The notes beneath the pieces are model-generated. The model made no database searches, was not told the DNA's origin, and worked only from the letters and a program-made list of their open reading frames with translations. 64,000 nt of DNA. It comes from Aquatica leii. Taxonomy: Eukaryota; Arthropoda; Insecta; Coleoptera; Lampyridae. The stretch covers positions 186,001 to 250,000 of the forward strand of contig CM069432.1 in the NCBI GenBank assembly GCA_035610365.1, written 5' to 3'. The stretch's first letter is position 1, and each line of letters begins with the position of its first letter. A program made the position numbers and the translations under genes. Positions 33,291 through 45,543 of the stretch are shown here, piece after piece.

Positions 33291-36200
33291 TAGTAAGATT
33301 TCTACTTCCGTCTCTTCTGCTATTTATGCTACTCGCTCTCTTAATGCTTCTACACTTTCTTCTTCTATATCTACTTCTACTTCGAATACTTGTGTTCGTT
33401 GTCGTTCTCAAAGTAACAAGCCTTTACGTAGTGTTCGTTCTCTTCTTTCTCTTCCTTTTAATTTCTTTTCAGTTTATAGGATTATTATACTTACTGCCGA
33501 TCTTTGGTACTTAGGTTTAGTGTCTCTACTACTGTTCCTTGTCGTTTCTCTCGTTGGTGTGCCGTGAAAAATCATTTATCTAAACTTGTACGCATTTTCT
33601 CTTCTGATCCTTGCGTTAGTTGTTCTTTCGAAGCAACGCAAACAAGTAATCCAGGATCACCACCATATGAGTGTGATCACCGCAGTGTTAGGAGTACGTT
33701 GGAAGCTTTTCGGTGTCACTTCTAGTGGCTTCATATGAGACCTAAGGTTGATGAGTTGATACGCAACGAAGCAATCCGATTAGGTTATGTCACGTCTTGC
33801 CAGCAACGACAAAGCTTTTCAACACTGGTGTCGCTACAAGGTCTACGCGTCTATATAGGGATCGTGCTGTTGGTCCTGATGTAAAAACCACTACTCTTAC
33901 ATCCACTTTGTCAATCACTTTTGCTTGTTCTTTGCTGTCTCCTTCTTTTAACCGTTCTCATTTTCAGTTTCCTAGTTCACTTTTGGACTTTTGACTTACG
34001 ATCTTTGCTATTCTTTTGGTTTTGGTGGTTCCAGTCCTTGAATACGTGGTTGTTTTGTTGTGGTTGGGATATCTATTTGCTTTTGTCCATTTTGATGTCA
34101 TCGATATTCTTTTTTTGATTAAGTTTCTGCTAAAACTCTTTTGAGTTTCTTTCTTCTCCATTTTACTTCAAGACAGACTACCCTTCCGTCTGTATATATA
34201 TGTATATCCGCTTAGTCGTCCTTTTTGGATTGGAACGTCATCTATAGGATTCTTTCTTCTGCTTTTAGATTTGGGTTTTTTCTTTTCTTGAGTTTCTTAT
34301 TCCGCTTGTCGGTATTAAAGTATTGAAGTAAACTTTCCAATTTGGGACAGCAATTTGTACGCTTTCGTTCTATGGTTAACTGTGATATCTTTTCTATCTT
34401 TTTTTATATTTGGGCTATTGATTGGGCACCGTAAGGTGATCTCTCTTTTCGTTCTTTTACTGGGTGCAGAACGAATCAGGCATTAACATCAATCCTTATC
34501 TTTCTCCGTCTTTCTCTATCTCTTACCTTGTCTACTTTTCATTTATTTCTTTTTGAGTCTGTCTATCTTTTGTATGTACCAACCATTCTTCTTTCACTTA
34601 GATTCACTTTATGGTTTGCCTCTTGGGCAGTTGGTTGGGCATTGAAGGGTTGGTCACACTTTCTTTCTTTTTTTTTAGTAACTTCTTTCTTTAGTGTTGA
34701 CTCAACTATGTTTTTTTTTCTTTCTCAGTTACTTTTCTTGCTGTATTGGGTTTAGTGAGTTTTTGTTTTGTTGTGCGTGGTTTGAAGCTTGGAATAAACT
34801 GCAACGTCGCTTATTGTACTCTATACTTCCGTTTAATCGGCATTTTTGATGTTGTCAGTCTCCGTTAGGATATTTTTCTTTTGGGTTGCTTTTCCCCTTG
34901 GAATATTGTAATCTGTTCGTCAGCATTTAAGTTCCAGTGTGACATTTCAACACGACGAGTACTGACTCGCGACGTTCGATTAGCAGGTGAAGCTTCTTAT
35001 TCTTTCTTATTTACTTTTGTTTGTTTTTTTCTTTCTTCCAGTTTTGTTTAAGGTTACGCGGTTTAAATTTTTCTTATATTACTACACTTTAGTGTTTAGC
35101 TTTTTGGAACTTTGTGGTTGTGACTTTTGGATTACTGATTTTTTTTTCTGCATTTTTGATAGTCTTTTTAATCAGAATCTTTTCTTGCTTGAAATTTCTT
35201 CGTTGGTTTTTTCCTTGCTTAGAACTTTAGAGTCTGTTTGTTTTTTTTGGTGGAAGAATCTTATATCGTCGGTTGACGACTTTTTGGCACAACTGTCTTA
35301 ATTTTTCTTTTTGACTTTTCTTCTTTTAAATCCGCATATTACAATTCAAAATCTACTAAATACTTGGTTTTTCTTTTTACTTCTTGAGTTTTGGAGACTT
35401 ACATTTAGGGTTGGATTTATATCATTGGGTTGAGGTTTCAGAGGATTTAAGGACGTTGTCTTTGACCGTGGTCTGAACTTCTTTCTTTCCTATACTTCTT
35501 TTTCGCTTGGTTTGCATGGTATTCTCCGTCAGTGAGGTCTATGAGACTGCGTTGTTTTCTTGCTTTTATAGCTTAATGACTGATGACGACTTTCAACGAC
35601 TACTTTTTTCTGATGCTTCATTTCTGTTGGTTCGAGTGTTTAGTTCTTTATCATTCCGCTTCATGCGACTTTTGAACACATTTGATTAGTAATACTTAGC
35701 GAACTAGGAATGCTTCATTCCTTTAGGTTTCTTCTTAGGTTGGGTGTTATTGTATTTGGGTTTGTTTTGGATTTCAGGGTTCTGTCCTTGGCTATGTCTA
35801 AATTTTTATTCTTGATTTTAGCTAGTGTCAATTTCCCAGGTTTTTATGTTTCTGGGGGGGAATTTGTTATGTTAAAAAGTTGGTATGTTAAAAATGTTTC
35901 AGATATAAAATTTGTTCTCAGAACGCCCACTTTTTGATATGACAGTTATGCGCCATAGAGTGGTTACTTTTGACAGCTAGCATTTTTCAACGGAAGCAAA
36001 AGCATTTTTCCGGTGTCTGTGGTGCACTTCATAAGTATGTTTTAATATAAGCGCCCAACGACGTTTTTACTTCTAAAAATTTTACAAGCACAAGCTAAAT
36101 GCGATTAGCAACGACTGTAACGTCACCAGTTCTATCTTAAATCAACAATTAACTTTGAAATCACATATTATTTAACTTTAATATATTATATGTGTACTTC

Positions 36201-36571
36201 GATAATTGTATGTTTGGAGTGTTACCTACTCTTCAGGACGTGTATCAAAGCAAAACTGTGATATTTATAGAATTATTGTTTGTCGCTATATATGAACATA
36301 ATTGCCTTGCTTACGTAATGCTTTGTTTAACCTCTTCTCCGCTTCTTATTAGAAAAAAATAAACACAGTTGCCGTTATAATCAGTGTCTTATCATTTATT
36401 CTGTTTCAGTGTTAGATAGATTTAAACGGTGTCTATTATTCTAGCTTCCAATCGTTTTGGCACCTTTTTAATTTGTTTTATAACTTAGCATCAAGAAGCT
36501 TATAGCCGAAATCTCCAAATTCAACTCGATTAGTCTCTAGCAACTTTTGTTGCGAGAAAACGTTCGTAACA

Positions 36572-37731
36572 AAGTACAATATTGTTAATTTGTAAAAAAT
36601 ACCTCCTTGTTCTGGTTTACAAGGAGAAACTAGGACTAAGTGTCTAAGTCTGGGTGTTCCATTACGACGCGGTCTAAGGCAAAAGTGGTTTATAATCCAA
36701 AAAATTATGTGATGCAAAAATACAGCATAACAGAATAGTATAATCAAAAGAAAATAATAAAGAAAAAATAAAAAAGCAGTTCAACAGTAGGTAAAAGAAC
36801 CAGTAAAAACCACAACCGCAATCAACTATTACCCGGAAAATTTATTTTAAAAATTAATAATCTAACCTGAATACAATTTACATAATAGGTATAAAAATAT
36901 TGTTGATTTCCTCAGTTTTCAAAAATAATATTTAAAAATTATAAAATTCAAATTTTTATGTAGTCTTGTAGAAACCAATGCTAACACCGGAAATTCCATG
37001 TTTAAGGCGTTAATTCTAAGTTATTCCATGTCGCACTCGAAAAGTAAATCTTGAACATGTAAATATATCACTTCACATTACTGATATCCTGTAGAGCACA
37101 TCGGGTGGTGTTGTGTACAACCTTAACATACGCCGACACCAGACCAACAACAATACAACGATATTCTTTATGTCCCCAAGAGTAAATAATTCCGGATACG
37201 TTTAATACAATTTTATAAAATTATATAATTAATAAATAACGATTTACAAAGCGGATATTTTAATTTTACGGTAGACGCATTATCTGCGGTATCGAAGCTT
37301 TTTTTCGTTTCAAAGAATACAAAACCACAAAAGCCACAGTAGCGCAAATTGCCGTCTGAACGTCTATGAAATAAGATGGACATAGCATGGCTTCGAAAAA
37401 ACGCGCATGTGGTTTTAGCCGTTCGCGGTCTCTTTGATATGTTTTATTAAATGACTGTAGTATCTATATACACACATCCTTTGATTACTTTGTGTTGTTG
37501 TCCATTTGCCGTCTACGTCAAGAGTTCTGATAACGTCGGCACAAAGACCGCAATCAACTGTGGTTTACATGTTAATCTTATATTGCAAGCAACTTAACAT
37601 AAAGTTTTTTTTTTCAATTTCTACTTGTCTTTATACCAACATACTGGGCGTCACACTTTTAAGTAGTTTTCTCCGAAGCATATTTATTGGCTTAATTGCA
37701 ATGAAGAAATGAAAAGATCACCATTGACTAA
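36572..37731. other. No gene recognised
   Basis: AT-rich sequence after the LTR end. No exon or repeat was identified. Confidence 0.5.
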
Positions 37732-38030
37732 TTACTGCTTTAATAGTGTAAGTAAACAAAATAATTTTTTAAAACAATTATCATAATGATCATTAGACTC
37801 TCGATTAATATTAAAAAAATATTTAATTATTTCAATGGATTCCCTAATTTTTCGCTGATAGTAATTAGACACGTTACCCAAAATCTTAGTATTTTGAAAC
37901 AAAATTTGATGACCCGTTTTTAGCATGTGCTCTGCTACTGCTGATTTAGAAGATTGTTTAAGATGAATTCCGACGCTTCTACCCGTTTCTCCAATGTATG
38001 AACAATCACAAGAGTAAGAAATGTTATAAA
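37732..38030 (-). pseudogene. Penelope-like GIY-YIG endonuclease fragment
   Basis: On the minus strand the sequence encodes YSCDCSYIGETGRSVGIHLK, the GIY-YIG core, followed by SSKSAVAEHMLKTGHQILFQ and KIRESIEI. This is the C-terminal endonuclease of Penelope-like retroelements, which cuts target DNA. An AAAGTGTAATTAGT-type tail is not clear, and the reverse transcriptase is missing. The frame breaks at 37926. Confidence 0.8.
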
Positions 38031-38326
38031 CGTCTAACTAACACCTTAGTTAGATAAATTAACTCTTTTTGGAGATTTCGGGGTTGACTTAGAGAAAATA
38101 GCTCTGTATGTTGGGAATTTGTATTTTATATAATGATTTCTTATCTTGTAATTTGTAAGCATGAATATTTTTTTGAAGTTGTCCAACCCTGTATATCATG
38201 ACGTCTCAGTCAAATGTAGAGTATGACAAGAATAAGTGTTAAGTCGATTTTAGATCTGTATTACACATTTTTATTCGTATAGTAAATAAAATAAATAACG
38301 AAAAAGTGTGTGGCTCACTTATTTAA

Positions 38327-39960
38327 TCCTTTGTTTGTTTCTTTAGTTAAAATAACATAATTTTTTGATGTGCCAGTTAAATCGATAACAAAGAATTAAA
38401 AAAATTATTATTTATTTATTTTTTGAAGTGGGGGAGTTTTTTGGGGGCTTGGGACATATTTGTACCAAAGGGTTTGAAAGGTGGGACAAAGATATCCCAC
38501 TGGTAATTATTATTCTGACAACGCAAAAAAGCGATCTTCTATATTCATAAGCCTGGAACTTCAGTTCCGTAAATACGATCCAAGAGTTTACAGTAGCTGT
38601 CATCAATAACCGATAGAAAACTTTTTTCCACGATTTACTCGTCTTTCTATCCATATCGTAGAGGCCAACAAGTTGATCTGAAAGATCAACTCTTCCCATA
38701 TATTTATTATAAAACTCAATCAGCTTCTTTGGCCTTTCTCTTCACCTCAGTCATTTCATCCGTATGACAATTGGAAAACACTGACATCTTTAGTGTCTTT
38801 CCATAAAACTGATAGCAAATGAAATGAGATTCACCGCGTTCTGTTTTTTTGTCTACAACGAATTTTGGGATATTTTTTCTGGTGATTATTAATGTACCAG
38901 TTGCCGCAAAAGACAGCGTATTGATAAGTTTAGTACTTGTAAAAAATCTGTCAAAATATAAGCTGAAATGTGTATATCAAATGGTACTTGTTAACTTCAA
39001 GACAACATCTTCTCCTAGAATTGAATTTTGATTTCTGTTTTCATCTCTTCCCGGTTTTTGAATTACATCTAACCCATGATTTCACGCCTATTTTGATGGG
39101 AGTTAGGAAAAGGTATTGCTTCAGGCTGTACTATTATTATTATTTCATACTAATCAGTTTTCTGTATTGGCTTTTTCTATTTGTCTTGTAATATTTTTAA
39201 TCCAATCCATAGGAAACAGTTTGATAAAAACCACAAGTTCTGAAGATGGCCTATCAAGTTTTGCCAAAACTGTAGTAAGTTTTTCATTTAGAATACGTAA
39301 TCTTGGAACAAAATTGTTGTCTACAACTTTCCATTTATCTAAAATTACTATCGGCATATTTGTCACTGCTGCATTATCATTATTGTCTTCAGAAGCGTCT
39401 GATAAAAAACCTTCGGATGTGGAAGAACTTTCTTGCGGAATGTAATTTTTATTTGGTTTGAATTTTGTTGGGATTTTCCTTCCTTTATTTTTACTTGTAG
39501 ATGGTCCCAAAAACCCACTTGAGGCCGCTGAAGATGACTGGATATACTCCGAACCACTGTCAACAAACGGATTGTCTTCCATATTAGAGACATTTTCTGC
39601 CAGTTCCAACAACTCAATCTAAGAAAAAGGTTTATTTTTGAAAAAAAGAACGCATTTTACTTATAGTAATACTAGTGGGACAAATACATCCAAATACATT
39701 TTATAAAAAATTTTTACACCAACTTTACATACTCAAAATATTTCTTATATGTAATATTAGTACATAAATGAACTTATCTCTACATTTTCAAGTAGAATAT
39801 ACAAAAAAAAATAATTGCACTGTACTGCTGGAACCGAATAATCGCGATGCTATTTTGGGTGGGAATAATGGAAATAAGGTATATTACCAGTGGGACAAAT
39901 TCCCTCTGGGTTTCTGTAAACATCTTCTGGGACATATATGATCCATTGGGACTGAAAAGG
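38327..39960 (-). mobile_element. piggyBac relic
   Basis: TTAA at 39961-39964 with adjoining CCTTTTCAGTCCC (minus strand) is a likely end. TTAA at 38323 with TCCTTTGTTTG is a possible opposite end, but the match is weak. Transposase pieces lie between on the minus strand; see the separate entry. Confidence 0.6.
38412..39617 (-). pseudogene. piggyBac transposase, broken
   Basis: N-terminal acidic and serine-rich segment (39617-39154) ending SSELVVFIKLFPMDWIKNIT. The middle is decayed: GEDVVLKLTS, then ICYQFYGKTLKMSVFSNCHT, then EVKRKAKEAD, in several frames. The C-terminal block (38699-38412) begins MGRVDLSDQLVGLYDMDRKT and continues SWKKVFYRLLMTATVNSW, the GVDLSD and K.WKK motifs of piggyBac transposases. 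The conserved DDD core between them is largely lost. Not functional. Confidence 0.8.
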
Positions 39961-40038
39961 TTAAACAACTTGAGGTTATGAGCCCAGGTTACAATAAATT
40001 AAAATAGAAGCTAAATAAGTGACTAAACAACAACAGCA

Positions 40039-41365
40039 ATGACGACAAGAACCTTTGTAAGCAGTATTCCAAATATTCACAAAATAAAAGGAGTTGAAAA
40101 TTATCAAGATTGGAAGTATGATATGACTGTATTGAAATCGTGAAGGATCGTAATCCTTTGTGCTGTGGCAAAAAGAAAGAACAACGGGCAAGAGCAACAA
40201 TTGCTTTAACTATTGAAAATGGTCCAAAATGCTAAATCAGCGGATGAATCATGGTCAATATTAAAGAAAATCTATGATGATAAGGGAATAAATTGACTGA
40301 TTCTTTTAGATCAATTGTTGGATATACAATTAAAAAATCATAACAGCATGGATAATTATGTGTTAAAGTTTAGGGAAACAACAAGCCAATTACAAGAAAT
40401 TGGTAAACCAATTGATGATGACTTTATCGCAATACTAATGCTAAGAGGTTTGTCACCGGAATATAAAGCTTTTAAAACTGTTTTGAAACACAACCTAAAA
40501 TGCATAACTGCAGATGAAATTAATTCAAAATTTATTGCAGAAGCAAGAAAAAAGAAATGTGTACATAAGGATCAGAATAATGGTGCAGTATTTTCTGTTT
40601 CATCGGTTTAATGGAGCACGGAGTGGAGCAACACTAAGTCCAGTTGGGCACCGAACAATCAAGCAAATTCTCATTGTGGGAAAACGGGTCATATAGCTAC
40701 ACTATGTTGGTTCAATATGAAGACTAAAAATCAATTTGGAAGTAGAAACGAACAGAAGAAAAATATAGTAAGTAATACCCAAAGTAATTCAAATAAAGGG
40801 GGGATAGGTTACTTAATCGGCTCACAGCATTATCTGTAAAAATAGAATTTGAGAGCTGGTATATTGATTCAAGAGCTACAAGTCATTTTACAAAGACGAA
40901 AGATTTGTTTGAAAGTTTTAATAATTGTACAAATTCTGAAACTGTAACTATAGCTAATAAGCAATTAAGTGTTGAGGGTGAAGAAAATATTACTGTTAAT
41001 TTCAAAAATGGCAACACTGTCCAAATTAATAATGTTTTTTATGTACCAAATTTGTCTGCAAATTTAATATCAGTTAGTAAGAAAATAATACCGTTGTTGC
41101 ATTTGATAAAAATGGTTGCATTGTTTATTCTAGGGACAAAAGGGACAAAACTAGAAGAAAAAAGACGTGCAAAAGACAGCAGCAAAAAGAAACAAACTGG
41201 AATAGAAGAAAACAACTCAAGCTGGTTCAGCCCAATTTGTGAAAAGGATGTGGTTCAAAGCATGATACGGTGCATGAAATGCAAAATTTGAGTACATGAA
41301 AAAATGTGCTAATGTTCCAAAATTGTTGAAAAAATTTGTTTGTAGCAGTTGTGTTTAGCTTTCAA
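40039..41365 (+). mobile_element. Copia element fragment
   Basis: Begins MTTRTFVSSIPNIHKIKGVE with NYQDWKYDM, as in copia gag. ORF 40315-40611 has the UBN2-type gag body: HNSMDNYVLKFRETTSQLQ and ILMLRGLSPEYKAFK. A zinc-knuckle-like HCGKTGHIATLC follows near 40680, then protease WYIDSRATSHFT (40860), where DSG reads DSR. FYVPNLSANLISVSK (41040) and a pre-integrase KFVCSSC are also seen. The sequence ends near 41365; integrase, RT and RNase H are missing. Frames shift and stops interrupt it. Non-functional. Confidence 0.85.
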
Positions 41366-41719
41366 TAAATCGTTTTCCTTACCTAGGTAGTTACTTTTAA
41401 TCATTTGTTAATTCTTTCGAGACATTCTTATCCCCACGAGATAGCTAAAACCAAAACGGTCGGCCGAGTCATTTGTTTGTCGTTGCATTCTCAGTTGGTC
41501 AACGGTAAGTACAACTGATGAGATTCATTATATTCAATTTATTCATTGTCTAATCAATGCAATGAGTGCTACGACAAACACCGGTGCGCAAGATAATCGA
41601 CTCTCCAGCAGAGGCACACAAAAACAAAAATACTATTTGAAAACTGCGCCAATTCGACAAATGTAACCATATCTACACACGTTTACCTCTTTTTAAAATC
41701 TCACCTTCCTTTATAACTC
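41366..41719. other. No gene recognised
   Basis: Short interval between the copia fragment and the next transposon-derived gene. Nothing was recognised. Confidence 0.4.
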
Positions 41720-42600
41720 TGCTCGATAGAGACCTTGATGAAATAGCTCTCGTTGTCCATCGCTTACTGCCTTGAAAAAATTCTAGAAGCAAGTAAAGAA
41801 AATGGATTGTTAAAGACATCCTGCATCCCATTTTTCATAAATTGAAATTAGTTTCTGGTATTTCACGTCTCTGTTGTTTCCCAAAAATCCAGTAAGTAAA
41901 TTTTTTAAACTTCTCCAATCTGTCAGTTCCTTACGATCTAAAGCCATCTCAAATTAGTTGTTATACAACTGCTTGTGAATTTGTGGTCCTACAAATACGC
42001 CTTTTTTTAGCTTTGCATCCGACAGTTTAGAAAATGTTTTTTGTAAGTACTTGAAGACTTCTTGCTTTTTGCTCATGGCTTTCACAAAATTTTTCATTAA
42101 TCCCAACTTGATATGAAGAGGAGGTAGGATGATCTTTTTTGGATCTACCAACTGGGCGAATTTGACATTACTCTGTCCAGGTACAAGATTTTCTCTACAC
42201 GGCCAAACATTTTGCTTGCAGTGGAAAAGTGGACACAAAGACAAGAGCAGCACTTTGTGTATTCTAACTGCAAGACTAGAAAAAGCCTAACCACCTTAAG
42301 ATCCCCACAAATATACCATTCGTGATTTTTGTAGTTGACGAATTTTAGTATAGGTTCTATGCTTTATAGTGTTTCCTTCATGCCCACTGCACGCACAAGA
42401 AGAATTGATGGTTTCCCGTTACCATTGTGTAGCAATAGAACCTTTAAAATTGTTTTTGAGGAATCTACAAACAGTCTCTACTTCTCTGGATGATGTGATT
42501 CCTTGAATCACAAAAATCAAAATTTGACGCCACATAAAAATAATCACTGATTTTTGTTTTAAATTGATTCCATTTTTTAATAAGATTTAAATGTTCTCCT
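41720..42600 (-). pseudogene. Transposon-derived gene of unnamed insect family
   Basis: ORF 42253-41954 contains VDPKKIILPPLHIKLGLMKN, then FVKAMSKKQEVFKYLQKTF, then KKGVFVGPQIHK. Upstream, in another frame, NNKHEWYICGDLKVVRLFLV is recognisable; downstream, FLGNNRDVKYQKLISIY. I recall many insect predicted proteins with this wording, often multi-copy, but no accepted name or function. Stops and a frameshift show decay. I have no basis for a catalytic assignment. Confidence 0.55.
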
Positions 42601-44589
42601 TTGTGAATTTTTTGAAAATCTATATCAAACTAAAATTCAAAGAAAAATTCTTGTTAGGTAACAAATAAAGCGGTGGCTCACGAAACTAATCAGTACGTTT
42701 AGATAACGGTCAAGTATTTAGAATATCTTTCGCGGTAGTTTTATTTGAAATCGGTTTTCTTTTAATGTGAAAGATACATTTCTATTTTTTTCGACATCTG
42801 TCCAAAGGCTGTTATGAACCTTTAACCGCAACTTGCTTTATTCTTCTGAAATAATTATTTTAAATTCAATTTTATATCTCAGCTACGTAGTTATTTCGTT
42901 ATCCTCTTCTGTACTATGATATATTTAAATAATCTTGGTATGGATTCCGGTTTGGTTACTATTAAGAAACAGCACAAGTGCAATGCTCAATTGTATTTAC
43001 ATGTAATAATCTTGAAACATCCACGTTTTTATTGTGTAGATTATTATTTCCATGTCGTGCATGTGAAAGGTTCGCTGGGGCACGAGTGCATTTCTGTTTT
43101 ACGGCGTGGCGCAATTTTTCTTTTATTATTACAGCAAATTTGGTCACCCGCACGTGTTTGTTACTTCAGCAGTTCTTAATTAGATTTTTACACATACATT
43201 ACAATAATTACAATTTAATTGAGACGATGTTAACCAAGTCAGCAACTCACCTTCGTTAGGTGTGCAAATTAAAACCAACGTTTCTATATCCTTTGCTGGC
43301 GCAAACAACTACGAGGATTTGGTGGCACACTTGCTAAATATAACTTAAACGACTTTTGAAAGCCTAGCGTACTTTTTGTAGTAATCATCGAATCAAATTT
43401 GAGCAGCTTATTTGTGATAGCACAATTGTATGCTTATTCACTTAATTTTCAGCAATGTTGTTGGGATATTTTGGACATGCCTTTAACTAATGGCATATTG
43501 GGAACACAAATTAAGTACCCTCTCTTTTTTTTATTTATGTGATCTATATATGTATGTGATATTGGTTGTAAACCATTATTTGTTGTGTATTTTTTTTTCT
43601 GACGAAACGTTGGAAGCTTCATTTACAACATGAACATTGTGCATCCAGAAAGACTTTGTAGTTAGATAAATACATTAATAATTTAAAAAAAATTAAAGAA
43701 GCAACTAATAAAATTAAATACGAAATAAAGCAAAAATGATGTTTGCTAAATTTGAGATTTCGCATATAATGCAAGCGACGTGACGTGAAAATAATAAACA
43801 ATTGAATCGAAAACCAGCGTGTTTTTAATTATAATTTAATTAACAAAACGAATCAGTTTGTTACTTCGTTTACACTCGTGACTTAGCATTCCGTGCTTGA
43901 GAGTACTTCAGCAAAATCGTGCATTACTTCAGTAAGCGTTAATGTTTTAATAAAATAGTGTTTAATTGGTTTTGATTGCTTTGGGAATTGTAATTGAATG
44001 CAAGAACCTGCAGGTCATCGTTTGCAATAATAACCGAGCATCACACTTTAGGTATTTGCTGTACCGTTCGGTTGCAATTGCCACTTTAAATTTTATTAAA
44101 TCCGCAAGTGTTTTCGTTTTTCTTTATAATCTAAAATTTATGCTTTTTACATGACATATTCGCGTTATAATATAAAAGAAAAACTAAAGCTTCTTGTGTT
44201 AAGATACGATAAATTATTGTTAATAGCATTAAGTGTATCAGCACGTAAGACAAAACTTCTTTATACGTTAAGCCTTTAAGCGTGAATTGTTACCGAATTT
44301 TAATTTCTCTTATATTTTATTATCGTGCATAACTTAAGATTAATCAATATGTAGAACAGCTTTAGCAATTCAAAAAAACATTTAATAAAATGTTGCAATT
44401 TAAATCATCCAGTTTTAATTTTTTTTGAATGTGTGAATAATATTTCTGTTTTATTGTACATATTTGATATTGCTTAAAGACTTAAGTAAACAATTAAAAT
44501 TTATTGAACAATTTTTCATTCTGGATAATTTCCGTGTTGTCGTTTTCACACACGCTGAGCTTTCGTTAAAAATGGGTGCAGTAGTTCTG
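42601..44589. other. No gene recognised
   Basis: AT-rich sequence. GACGAAACGTTGGAAGC near 43602 resembles the Penelope-type GAAACGTTGG word, but no stem or core precedes it. Confidence 0.45.
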
Positions 44590-45060
44590 CTGCCTATGTG
44601 AGTCTTTCTGGGGTAAGATTTAATTCTATTTTTGTGATTTAATTTGATTTTTTCGTAATTGTCATTAGCAATTTTAGATACCCACACGTATTCCATTAAT
44701 GCGGAGAAACACCTGTTAGTTCATATTGAGAAAATTCCTATGATGACAAAAACCACGATGTATAGAAAAGGGTGTTGCACTTACGTTGATTAAGAATATC
44801 GAAATTTTCAATTAATTACTACAATTATAATGTATTCGTGCTACAACCTGTGTGTTGTCATTTGTTTTCTTTCAGTCTTTGATAGATTTAAACGGTGTCT
44901 TACAATGTAGTTTCTAACCGTTTTGGCGCCTTTTGATTCTTAGGTTATAATTAGCACATTAATGCGATCCGCCTACCGATTTAACTGAGTTAGTCATTTG
45001 CCTTAAACTTCCACAAACTTCCATTGAATAATGATTGGCAAATCGACAAAATTAAGAGCT
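44590..45060 (+). repeat. LTR fragment related to T-rich elements
   Basis: Matches 27360-27480 in its first part (GTGAGTCTTTCTGGGGTAAG, then CCCACACGTATTCC) and 27690-27790 and 36390-36470 in its second part (TGATAGATTTAAACGGTGTC, then CCGTTTTGGCGCCTTTTGATT). No internal element adjoins it. It is a solo or truncated LTR. Confidence 0.65.
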
Positions 45061-45543
45061 TTTAAACACATAGCTTCTAATAATTTATCTGTCTATTACA
45101 AAAGTGAAAAAACTGGTTAGATAATTAGTTTTTGAATTGTTTGCTTTTCAAATTAAAATATTTTTGAAAGAAACAGACTTTCTAGAAAAGCTCTGTTACT
45201 ATAGAAACTTCAGAAAAACTTTTTTCTAATGTGAAATATATGTTAGGCTTGAATTGGTAGAAAATAAAAGAAAAATTCCTAATTAAGAAATTTAATTTGT
45301 AACCTTTAAATTAAAGTTAAGTAATTATTTAGAAACGGTATCACGTTAACAACAATACTTGTCTAATTGCAATAAAAAATATGTAATAACAATTATTTAA
45401 AATTTATAACCGATGTTCAATATGTTGTTATTCAGCTTTGACACGTGTTAACTCTTCTCTTTCGACTTCAATATTTCAAATAGCATGTTTTTCATCAATT
45501 GTGCACTGCTTTTGATTTAACACACTTTCATTGTAGAATTGTT
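45061..45543. other. No gene recognised
   Basis: AT-rich interval. Confidence 0.4.

Larger units (their letters stand above)
32270..36571 (+). mobile_element. T-rich gypsy-like element 2
   Basis: The 5' LTR-like part (32270-32516) is followed by an 18-base tRNA-Lys-type primer-binding site at 32517. Gag-like coding runs at about 32756-33290. The sequence after it is T-rich to 35850. A G-rich polypurine tract (CTGGGGGGGGAATT) then precedes a 3' LTR, 35865-36571, starting TGTTATGTTAAAAAG and ending CGTAACA. The T-rich region at 34000-34250 matches 28820-29050 of element 1. No protease, RT or integrase was recognised. The 5' and 3' LTRs match only in part (near TTTTTCAACGGA and ACTTCTAAAAATTT), so the element is a mosaic. 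Confidence 0.6.

Noticed and set aside
33287-35937. Series of short hydrophobic ORFs that look like membrane proteins
   Set aside because: They come from T-rich sequence, which gives Phe/Leu/Ser codons in all frames. They match no family and lie in a retroelement interior.
42916-43259. Overlapping ORFs on both strands
   Set aside because: Short, no recognisable motif, no splice context; probably chance.
43600-43620. Hammerhead-like GAAACGTTGG
   Set aside because: No CTGATGA core or paired stem lies upstream.
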